The position numbers and the translations under genes are program-made. The notes under the pieces were generated by a model. It was given only the letters and a program-made list of their open reading frames with translations. It searched no databases and was not told where the DNA came from. Positions 27,923 through 39,900 of a DNA stretch of 64,000 bases are shown piece after piece (position 1 is the first letter of the stretch; each line of letters begins with the position of its first letter). The stretch is from Siphlonurus alternatus. Taxonomy: Eukaryota; Arthropoda; Insecta; Ephemeroptera; Siphlonuridae. The stretch is taken from positions 1,200,066 through 1,264,065 of the forward strand of contig OX463781.1 in NCBI GenBank assembly GCA_949825025.1. The letters run 5' to 3'.

Positions 27923-30900
27923 ATAATAATAATAAGGCACCCGGCTGCTCTTGACTCATGCTAAACACTGTGTGGGAAAAGTTCAGTACGCGACGCGTGG
28001 GACCGCGCCCTTGGGGCTCCACCTGGGGGTTGTTTAATTACAGCCCTCAGTCCATAGCCACTAACTGGTTATGGAGCCTGAGCTCTCCCTGCTGCCGCGG
28101 AGCTCAGAGTACCTAGGCAGCAAAATCTCGGCAATGCTGGGGACTCTGTGGTATGGGCTAACCCCCCTTCCACATGAGTATAAATTAAATGGTTCCTAGG
28201 CATAACATGCGAAGGCCCCCCGACCATGCCGGCATCTCGGATGTGTCGGCTGCACCAAGTGGTGGGGGACAAAGGGACCAGCCTCTACATGGGCGATTGA
28301 GGTGGACGGAGGAGCTTTGTGACGAACTGCTTGTCTGTTACGAAGCTAGTGAGCCTCAGCGCAGGGGATATATGGCCCGTCTTCTGATGATTTGGCAGGA
28401 GCGCCATCCGGAGATGGGGGTCACGAAACAGCAGTTGAGTGACCAAGCAAGAGCTGTGCTGGGGCGTCGGGGAATTTTACCAAGGTCGCAGACGCCTTCT
28501 TCTGCTTCTAGCTCGCAAGCCTCTGTCTCAGACTCGGTGGAATTTCGTTCGTCGTCTTCCTCCGAAGATGAGGCACAGCCTGAACCTGTTGTTTTGCAGG
28601 GGAGGGACTTTGAGGCAGAGCTAAGGGAGGAGATTGAAAAGACCAGTCTGCGTTTCGAAAAGCGACCATTCCTTCGGAGACCGAGAAGGAAAATCCGAGC
28701 ACAAGACTTGGTCGCGATGAATGAGGCACTTTTCTCATGCCTTACCCAGGAGTCAACGTTGATGGAAGTCAACGTGGCTGTCTTTGCCGCCGCGAAGCTC
28801 ATGCTTCCCAAGATGCAGGATGGCCCGAGTGCCCAGGAAAAGATCCGTGGGCAGATAGCAGATCTGGAGGAGAGGATTCTGGAGGCCAGACGGGGTGCGT
28901 CACGAATCCAGAGTGTTGTGGAGTTTGTCCGTTCAGGGAGACCAGCTTCCCGGAAGATGAAGCTACTTTTAGCTTCAACACGGACGCTTTACAAGACTCT
29001 ACGCTTTTCTGTTTTGGTTGTTGCCAAACAGAAGTTGCTGGATCGAATCCGCACCCTGAAGGCTATAAAAGCAAAGAAGCTGAGTCGTTTGCAGTGCTTG
29101 GAGGATAATAACGTCTTTCTTCACAATGCGCGCCGCTTTTTGGAGCGGGAGAGACCAGCGCCTCCACAAAACCCTCCTACGGCGGATGCTATCCGTGCGT
29201 TCTGGGCGGGAATTTATGGGGAAAGTGTCGAGTTCAACGTCGAGTCTCAGGCTCTCTCGGAGTTTGAGAAGCTTTGTCGGAGAGTGCAGGATAGGCAGGT
29301 AGTGTGCCCGGATGTCACAGTAGAACTTGTTGCCCGATCTTTCAGAGGAAAGCGCAATTGGGCAGCGCCAGGCGTTGATAAGATCCAAACGTTCTGGTGG
29401 AAAAAGTTTACGGCTGTGCATCCTCACTTGGCAAGGCATTACACTGCCATGTTAAGAGGCACGATGGAGATCCCTGCTTGGTTGGTGGAGGGACGCACGA
29501 TCCTGATCCCCAAAGGGGGGGACTTGTCACTTCCATCCAGCTATAGACCCATCACCACGCTCAACACCGAGTATAAAGGTTTTACTGGTTGTTTGAATGA
29601 GCTACTGGAGGACTCTATTCAGCCAGTTTGAGTAGAGTTGCACGAGCAGAAGGGGGCACGGAGGGGCCACGAGGGCTGTAAGGAGAACCTTCTCCTGGAC
29701 CGCTGCGTCTGTCAAGATGCCATACAGCATAAGCGGAACCTCTCTGTGGCCTGGGTGGACTTCAGGAAAGCTTTCGACATGACATCGCATGGCTTAATCT
29801 TGAGGTGTCTCGAGATCTTGAATGTTCATCCCGATCTGGTGAGATGCATTGGGGACCTCATGCCGCTGTGGAGGACTCGCTTCCAGTGTAAGGCTGGTGG
29901 TAGAGTGTCGTACACAGAGTTCGTGGCATATCAGCGGGGAGTGTTCCAGGGTGACTCCCTTAGCTCCAAACTTTACTGCATCTCCCAGTTGCCCCTTTCT
30001 GCTTTACTTCGGGAACAAGATGGGTACATGGCTGGCCCACCTTCGTGTCGGAGCCATAAGGTCACCCATGCATTCTTCATGGATGACCTGAAAATCTATG
30101 GTTCTAGCAAACGCAAGCTCAGGGAGTCGCTTGATCTTGTTAGTAGCTTTGCAGCAGACACGGGGATGGAGTTGGGCTTGGACAAGTGTGCGGTCCTGCA
30201 CATTCGACTTGGCAAGGTGTGTGGCCAACGAGAAGACATGGAGCTGGTAGACGGGAGCATCATTAGACATCTCGATGCCGAAGCACGGTACAAGTACCTG
30301 GGCGTGAGTGAAAGTCACGTTCAGGATACAGGATTGTGCCAGAAGGTGCTTCGTGGGGAGTATGTTCGACGCCTGAAGAAGATCTGGAGTTCCAGGTTGT
30401 CGGGTCGCAATAAGATCCAAGCGACCAACATGCTAGCCATCCCTGTCATGCTCTACACCTTTGGTGCCATGAAATGGAACGTGGCAGAGCTGAAGGGCCT
30501 CGATACCATCACGAGGAAAGTCATGTCTTCAAACTTGAGCCACCATAAGCGGGCTTCTGTTGAGAGGGTCTACCTTCCACGTGATCAGGGAGGTAGAGGG
30601 TTGCTCGGAGTTGAGAACATCTACAACCGAATGGTTATCAGTATGGCGTGTCGTGTGGTAACGAGCACAGATCCCCATCTTCAACTTGTGTATGGGCATG
30701 AGTTGTGGGGCAGTGGAGCGTTTTTGTTCAGTGCAGCAAAAAGGGCGGCATGGGCATTGGGAGTACAGTTGGATTTGGTGGAGCCGGAGTCGAGGCCAGG
30801 AGTAAACCTTGCAGGTTTGCCTCGGGCTCTCGCCAAGCAGAGGGTGAGGGAGGCGGAGGTGCGTCTTCTTTTGCGAGGGCACATGGCAAAGAGCATGCAT

Positions 30901-33900
30901 AGCGTGTTCTACAAGAACATCGAGAGCCAGGGCCTTTGCAGGGAGCGTACTTTTGCCTTTCTTCGCTCCTCTGGGCTGACTTCCGTGTCAGAGAGCAATA
31001 TCATCAAGATGCAGGATGGTGTGTTCGAATTGAATTGATTGATGTATTGACTTCGGGTCTATAAGGACCAAGCAGTCATTGCCCGTAAAAAGGATGGTGT
31101 GTTCACATCCCTGGTGTACCAGCAGTTGATCTTTGGTCGTCAGCTGGACACCAGATGTCGGGCGTGCTTCCGTTCTCCCGAGACCACCATGCATCTTCTC
31201 TCTGCATGTCCTTTCTATGCCCGTACTCTTTACATCGAGAGGCACAATTCTGCACTGCGGGTGCTTTATTTCCATCTGAGGCACCATTTTGGTATTGACG
31301 ATTCACCTGTCATACGATACGCTCCTGGGGACGTTGAGGCAGTGGTGGCAAACGACCAGGTGAAGATCTTCTGGAACTATTCGTTTCCCACCACTCGCAA
31401 GCTCCATGCCAACAAGCCGGACATCGTGGTACTTGAGAAGCACAAGAAGGCGTTGACCGTGGTGGAGTTTTCTGCTCCTTCGGACCAGAACCTCACGGAA
31501 AAGTATGCCGAAAAACGCGATAAGTACCGCGATCTTGTCATGGACTTGCGGCAGAGCTATGCTGGACATTCGGTTGTGTTGGTCGTTCTTTTGGTTGGGG
31601 TGATGGGTGGAGTTCCCGACTCGTTGGTTTCAGGGCTGCGGCAAATACCAGGTTGCCGTGGATCCGCTGAGCGGCTGGCGGATGCCATGCAGAAGGCAGT
31701 GTTGCTGGGCTCCCTCCGTCTACTTCGGGCCCATGGGGAGGTTGGTGAGGTGCACCGATAAAATAAAAGGCAGCCCTGGAGTTTACTGCACGAGAGTGCG
31801 GAGCGCTGGGGTCGAGGAGGCACTGCTGGGTTTGTCTTGTAATGACCTGTAAGACGGCTTAGTAGTGTCTAAAAAAAAAAAAATAAAAAAAAAAAAAAAA
31901 AAAAAAAAATAATAATAATAATTATTTTAAAACTTATTGGTTCACATAGAAAGCCGTAACTGTAATCAAATATCATCAAAACTATAATAAAATCACAAAA
32001 TGCTTTAAACTGCAGTAAAAAAAAAAGAAAAAAAGAAAAAATGTAATATCTAACATCAAGTGATCAAGCGTTAAATAACATGCTGGTGTCAAAGCAGAGG
32101 TGGTAATCAAATAAAAATAATAAATAATGGCTACTCAGTTTACAAGTATATCAAATACATATTGAATATAAAATACAACTAGTTAATGTTGAATCTCACC
32201 TTGTGGAAATGGAATCCACAAACTACATGACGGTATGCTATGAAATGATTTATTGGTAAAAATTAGGGCTATATAGTCGTGGCGCATTGTATTAAGTATG
32301 GCATCAAAACCTTCTTAGCCTCAGCCTTTGTTAGCACAAGGTACAGAAACATGTAAACGCATTTATTGTGGGAAGGCCAACCCATCTGATGCTGCTAGAA
32401 TTGCATAATCTACCTAACGTCTGAAGCAACCCTAAAATTGAATGTTCTAAGGAGCAGCCAGTGTCATATTCACGCAAGTATATCTGTTTGTAGTATATAG
32501 CGACTGTACTTCCAAGCCTATAAGATGTATCGCACTGCACTAGCCAGAGTCTATGTTGCAGGTTGATAGGCAATAATAAATAAAATATATTATTAATAAT
32601 AAAAATGCAATAATGAGTACGTCGCAGTCACAGCTATACAAGGGGACGCCCGTCGCTCTTATAGTACAACGAGCGATGCTGTAATTCGTGAGATACCTGA
32701 GTCCTTAAATAAAAGCCAATCCTCACTCCCTCTATGTGCACCAATTTTCAGTAAAGTGACTGTAATGAATAGTAAATAAATACAAGTAAGCTAATCACAA
32801 GCTATATAATAAGCTACTCAAGAGTGAATAATAGACTTATTTAAGCAGAAGAAAAGTCACAAAAACATATCAAACTTGATTAATTATAAATTTATAAGTT
32901 TCATCTTGCAGTCTGTTTATAAAATGAATCAATTAAATAAAGAAAATGTCTAGCTATAAAAAAATAATGTCACAACAATAAAAAGATCTGTTAAACAAAA
33001 CTCAAAGCAATTCATGTAAACGATCAGTCAGTTCAAAATTAAATTTACAATCAATCGATTCAGCCAATAAAAGTCTTACTGCATAAATCAATTATTATCA
33101 AATCATATTACAAAAATCAATCACAATTCAAGATGATATGGGGTAATTATAAAATACAAACTGAATTTAAAAGAAATATTAAATATAATTTGTACCTACA
33201 AAAAAGTTGCAGAGTGTAAATGAACTTGGGAAAGAGTGTGTAACATTAACTCACTGTCTGCAAGCAGCGAGCGTAGATCAGTTTTCAACATACTATAGAT
33301 AAAAAAGAGTAACTTGCCATCCAGTAAGCCAAGCATTCAACATGTATAAGCAGTACTATAGTGCTAGATGCATAACATAAAATAAATAACGCTATTTTGC
33401 AGCTTTTTTTTAACAGCACTGTACTTTTACTAAAAACTAATTTCAACATAAAATAATTAATTCATAATCAATTAAATTGCATTTAATCGCAAAGGTAAAA
33501 TTCGTAGAATATGGTATTTAATCATAGAATATTATGAAAAAGTGTACAGTTACATTCATATAAATTAAAAAATTATTAAATGCTTACTGCATTCATTTTA
33601 AAAAAAAAAATAGCATCAAATCTCTAACAATGAATAAAAATTCAGCTGTGTATCCAATTTTTCAGCCATTACAGGTTCAAATATTTATAAAAACATAAGC
33701 AATTTTCAAATCAATTGATTGTCTTTCGGTTCAAATCAAGTGTTTGTAGGAAAATATTAAATTAAAAAATAGAGGCTTTCAAAGTACTTATCTTCATGTG
33801 CCTAAAAAATGTATAAATAAAAATAAATTAACCATAATAATATCAATTCAAATACTATAACTGAAATGATCTTCTTATTCTTCTTAAGCTAATAGCAAAT

Positions 33901-36900
33901 TAAATGTGGAATAGTCTACGTCAAAATATCGACCAATGCTGCACAATATAAATATTATCAATCAATCATTAAATTTTACAAATGGTAAAACATTGAGTCT
34001 GCTGCAATTTAAAAACACTGTGAAAATGCATATGTATTATTTAAAATAAACAAGTAATTTCATGACATGTAAGTTTAATATCAATAAATTATACTATTTT
34101 CAGTGGTAAAGAAACACAATGAAATAAAATATAGCTACAAAATCATGTTTCTGAGGAAAAAAATAGTAAAAAATTAAATGGTTTCAATATTTTTGCAACA
34201 AAATCATATCTTATTTGTAAACAACCAAAATAAATTAAGTAATTTGAAAAAATTTTGTCTGACTCAAATACATAACGATAAAAAATAATTTTATACAAAA
34301 TACTAAAATTCCAATGGCCTTCTAAATTTTTTAAGGTATTGTAAAATTAAAAATCAATATTATCATAAGATAGTCACTGAACCATTTAAAAATTAAAAAA
34401 AGGAATTAAAAAAAAAATAACATTGAAAGTATTTTACAAAACAATTTTATACATACAATCTACTATCATGTTGCATAATAATGTAAAATCGAGTCAATTA
34501 AATTTATGTGCATTAATTTAAATTTTAATTTACTACAAAAAAAAAATTCAATACTTAATATGCAAAATATGTCATAAATATTATAAGTATTTTTTTTTAA
34601 GATCACAGTTATTGAAAATGTGAACTAAAGGATCATATAATGCGTAATGCAAGCAGATATAACAATAATAAATCTGGTATTTATATTCCCCTATACAAGC
34701 AACAGTAAGTCTGCACAGTTTTAAGTAAAAATTTTAGGTGCGAATTTTTGCAACAATATTCAGTTTGCCATGCCATGTATTACCCACATAAAATGATATA
34801 CCCAAATTAATAATGTTCAACATACTGTAATTAAAATGCTAGAGTTCTTATATTTCTAAGCCAAAGTCCAGACGGAAACTGGAATCATCAGTATGTTCAT
34901 ATTGCATAACACGCAATTTTATATAATGTATATCATGACAAGTTTGTAAGTAATATGATAAGGTCAAAGGAACAAGCTTTAGACAGAAACAGTAAGCCCT
35001 TCAACAGGAAACACTGAAAAACTAATATATGATGATGTCAATAAAATTTTTTAAATCAATATTATTCAATTTTTAATATTTGTGCAATGAGTAATATCAA
35101 CAGCCAGTGCAAAATACTAAATTAACTAATTGATAAAGTCAGAACTGTTTTGGTAAAGTTAAAGTCAATATATATATTATAGCATAATTTTATACACCAT
35201 AATAATTAATGTATCGATAAATTTTATGAAAAGCAAATTGTTTTGAAATAATAACAGCTCTAATATTATAATACATAAAAATATTCAATTGGTTTAAAAT
35301 CAAATTAATGGCCAAAATATTGTATTCTCATATACAAAAAGTAATATAAAAAAAAAATGAAAAAGAAAAGGAAAATAACCTACAAGCATTTTGCTCACAT
35401 TTTATTACATCATTATATCATATATTTTATATCGCCACACAAAAAGTAAAATACAGTAATTTTTGTTTGTTATTGGGTCAAGCCAAGATACCGCCTTTTT
35501 GTTCATGTTTCAGGAGATGTCGGATCAAGAGACCAAGAACACCGTCATCGCAACACGCAACGAAGAAATAATTTTTATATTGTATTGGGATTTTTTAAAC
35601 ATGCCTTGAATGATCAAGTAATAATTTCATAATAATATTTAAATTTTGTTTAGTCATCAATGAATTGTGGTTTAACTTAAATGCACCCCATTCAAACTAT
35701 CTGCTTCAATAAATATTCAACTTGTGTCGTCCCAGGAGTGACGAAGTTTAGGGGGGGGCCTGTAAGGTTCCCTTCCCAGCAGATGGTACGTGCAGGTTGA
35801 TAATGTCCATGATCCGTATTGTACACGGCATGAGAACCACATGTCAGCACTTTGTGCATAAGGCGAGAGAACCGGATGACGTTACTTGATCACTCGGGTG
35901 CTAGCCGCGGGCGCGTGAGCGTCTTGCGCGGTGGCCACGCAGGCCGCCGCATACACCTGTAGTAAATAGACAATAAACTCTAAGTATTAGCAGTATTTAC
36001 GAGTCTCAGTTAAGAATTTTCCTCCACCTTTAGGAACAGATAAATTAATTAAATACGTAAGAAAAGAGTCTTACAAAAGTTTGACTGAAATATATTTTCC
36101 ATTGAACACATGATACCACCCCAAACATCCTGCTTACGACCAGCTAATCTCACAACAATGTCATATCAAGCGACCCTGGCTAATGGGGCGTGTCCTCCTC
36201 ACGGCCTGCGAACGCATTGTAGCCTAAAGGACTTCCTTCCCCGACTTGGCATGTCAACATTGTTGGACCGTAAATATTTGTCATTGCAGTGAAAGCTGAC
36301 CGGCGGAGGCCAAAGGTTAACACAGATTTATTGTTTTCATAATTACAGACGTATTTTACTTTCGATATAAATTTGGTTTGTCTTGTTGGGATTATTATAC
36401 AGTCATTATCTCTCTTATATACAAATATATTTAATTTTATTATTAGTTGCACTGTCTCAGAAGTTTTATTAAATTACACTCTTATTTACGTAATACAATA
36501 CTATATACAATGTTACATCACTATATATTGTTGTTTTTAAAATAAATTCCCTCCTCGATTTTTTGCTGCCTATCTAATAGAATTATATTTACCGATACTC
36601 TACTATTTTTTATTTCAATCACCAATGTTTTGTAATCACTTTCAATATAATTCCTAAATAGAAGAGACTATAATATATAGGTTGTTTTTGTACAAAATTT
36701 CACTTAACAGTATTAGTTTCATAATTATATTAGTTCGGTTTGAAACTTCAATTACCGCAAGTATTTTAGATTTTGTAATTTAGCCATCGTTCTGAAAATT
36801 CTTGCTTTCTTTCTAGGAAATGTAATTGCACTCGTCTAGCTGTCATCACAAAGTACTCGGAGAGTTGGTAATCAATTCGCCTCACCAGCCCACATTATGT

Positions 36901-39900
36901 GAAGTCGAAGAAAGTGACGGAAGAAATCGAAAGTGTTCTCTCTCTCTAGGTTTAATTTTTGGCCGGCTTGCTATTAAAATCAGACAGAGCTGATTCATGT
37001 TTGCAGTGAGTGAAAAATAAATAAGTAAATACAAAAATAAAATAAATTCATTGCCATTTTGACAAATTGTTACACTAAAAATCATCATGTATTTAAAAAC
37101 TATTTTTCTATTTTTGTCAGTTAAGAAAAAAATTTAGAGGTCTCTTAAGGATTGATTTCAGTTGATTGAGATCTCAGAATCAGCCGCGATTAAATTGAAC
37201 TTGCAGAGAACTTTTAACTTACCACCAATAGGTGGCATGCAAATTTTAAAGTGGATCCGTCTTATCAGTTTTGTGAACACTGAGGTGGAAATTTAACATT
37301 GGCCTTATGGACGGAAACCGGAAATGGAGCTGTTATGAGGAAACCACCCACTTGAATCTGCTCAAACCATAAGCGTTTAAGTTTTTGATTATTCTCGAAA
37401 ATTTAAAATTTATTTCATTCGATTCCGTCTGACAGAAATTTCTTTTGACTTGCGTAGTAACTGCGGTCAATCATTCATAGGTTTTGAACCCTAAATTAAA
37501 ATATTACAAAATTATGAAATGAACCCTAAAAGTCCGTCTCAATTTATTTTAAGTGAAAATAATAATATTGATAATATAAAAATGTTGAAGGTCGATTATT
37601 TTGTGCACAAACATTTACCTTGCAATTAATCGTCATTGCGTGGCGGCAATCAAAAAGTTATCGGACCTTAGAGCCATAAACCGACCGCCTGCAAGGTTAT
37701 ACTCAGTTTTTGGTGGGCCCTGAACCTGCCAATCTCATTGTCAATAGCATATGGTTAGGATCTGGGTCACTTCCTCAGTTATGAAACCTCTCACGATGCC
37801 CCGTGATCTTCATCGACCTTTCTATATCGGAGAATTGTTAAATTAAATTACAGCTTTCTCTTTCCATCCCTATAATGAAAAAAAGGTAATTTTCAGTGTG
37901 CTGGAAATGACATTTCTGCCATTAAGTAGATCGATAAATTATAAAAATAATTCATGCAGTATAAAACATACAATATACGAATATTACATTATATTACAAA
38001 CATAAATATGTGCACCTCTGGACACCACTACAACTATAACTCGTGCTTTGTTTGTAGACGTTACCACGCAGTCTATGGAGGCGTGGTGAACCAAAACTAT
38101 TTTGATATTGATAGACTGGGTGCTCTTCTTACATCTGCCAAAATTACAAATCTGCAACTCTGTGTATTGAAGCTGCAGCTTTAGCAAGTGAGGCAGGAGG
38201 AATTAAAGTTCATGCTGTCCAGAGGTGTACAGTTCTCGCCTCTGAAAATTTCTCATTTGCGGCCTTGTTAATAATCACAATGCCCCGTAATAATAACATG
38301 GACATTGTGATTAACAAGGTTGCAAATGGGAAATTTTTCAAGGTGACGAGTGTACCTTTCAGGGTATCACCTCTCTACCCTTGACTGAAAATCGCAAGTA
38401 AAATGTTTCAAAAACAGGTTTGTCACACTTACCGGTGTGTACCGGATGCTTGCCGGTGAGTAGCGCGGCCCTGCTGGGGGAACACAATGCCGGTACGTAG
38501 TGGTTGTTGAGGATGAGGCCGTTGTAGGCCAGGGCGTCGATGTTGGGGGTTGGGATCTGATTGGCTCCGTGGAAACTGACGTCATTCCACCCCTGGAGAA
38601 CAATTGGAGAACGTTACATGAACGTGCACATAGAATGCGATCATCTGATTGGCTCCGTGGAAACTGACGTCATTCCACCCCTGGAGAACAATTGGAGGAC
38701 ATTAAATGAACGTGCACATAGAATGCGATCATCTGATTGGCTGCGTGGAAACTGACGTCATTCCACCCCTGGAGAACAATTGGAGGACATTAAATGAACG
38801 TGTACATAGAATGCGGTCATCTGATTGGCTCCGTGGAAACTGACGTCATTCCACCCCTGGAGAACAATTGGAGAACGTTACATGAACGTGTACATACAGT
38901 AAAATTAATCTGATATTTACTCCGGAAGTAGCCGGAAGTTTGCAGCTCTTCTGCTTTGAATCTAATTTTGAAACTTAACAGAGTGATTTGAAGAAGAAGA
39001 CCTATATGTATGAAATTTGTAATATTGAAATACGAATGTAAAGCAGAAACAATTCCACTTCCGGCTACTTCCGGAGGGAATTTCATGTAAAGTTGACTAT
39101 TTTTATTTTATTTTATTTTTATTTTATTTTATTTTTATTTTATATAGGATGCGCGATTATGTAATCACATAATATACAGTGCAATGGACCAATGTAATCT
39201 TTTTTTTATATTTTATTTTTTATAATGTATAAAGTTTTTAATGACACAGAAACTGGTTTCATTACTTACGTGTTTAACTATTTTTTACCACTCTTTGATT
39301 TAAAGTACTTGTTAATAGCTTTTTACTGAATTCTAATTAGAGTAATTATTACATAGAGTGCTCCTGCATCTTGACGCGTGAAGATCCGGGATTTACGACT
39401 TGAGATGATGCGCATTCTTTCATCTCCGCGGTTATGATCGCCGTGGTTTGAGGTTACGCTCGATCAGGTATTCCCAGATTGAGACACAGATTGCTCGTTT
39501 AAATTCTCTAACGTAAGATAATTGCCGTAAAAACATCATCTTAAGGTGGATTTCCATGGAGCGATGTCGCGCGAGGCTTGGCGGGGCGAGAAAAGCGCAC
39601 TTGCAGTAAAATCGTATGGCAGCCATATTAGCGAGGAAAAATCGCTTTCCCGCCACGATTTTTCCTCGCCAATATGGCCGTCATACGGTTTCAATGTAAG
39701 TGATTTTCTCGCCCATCCAAAGCCTCGTGCGACATCGCTCCATGGAAATGCACCGTAACAGAAAACAAACAAATGGCGAAATATAATCAGTCGTATAACT
39801 TTGCCACCATTAACTTTTTACGACACGTGCGTGCAATTACAGTAGACATCACGCAGTAGGCACACCTCTGTACATGACGAACGTTACTCCTGCCTCACTT

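Larger units (their letters stand above)
27931..31922 (+). mobile_element. Dong/R4-clade non-LTR retrotransposon, full-length but inactivated
   Basis: A 5' UTR of about 260 bp precedes the coding region at 28189-31761, then a short 3' UTR, a long interrupted A-run (31871-31908) and (TAA)n. (TAA)n lies on both sides. Dong of Bombyx is known to insert in TAA repeats, which matches this arrangement. The element lies within the LTR element in the same orientation, antisense to ARSB. Confidence 0.82.
25134..36075 (+). mobile_element. LTR retrotransposon without gag-pol (LARD-like), 10.9 kb
   Basis: Two 315-bp LTRs (25134-25448, 35761-36075) begin TGTAAG and end CTTACA. They are flanked by AAAG at 25130-25133 and 36076-36079. 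Two differences between the LTRs indicate a recent insertion. A primer site starts two bases after the 5' LTR and a G-rich polypurine tract abuts the 3' LTR. After removing the nested non-LTR elements (about 27.3-31.9 kb), about 5.7 kb of internal sequence remains, strongly A-rich on the plus strand and with no frame for gag, protease, reverse transcriptase or integrase. The element must be mobilised in trans. The 4-bp duplication suggests a Gypsy-type partner. It lies antisense in ARSB intron 3. Confidence 0.9.

Noticed and set aside
28356..28811. Minus-strand frames of 120-150 codons within the Dong element
   Set aside because: Shadows of the sense ORF; no independent motifs.
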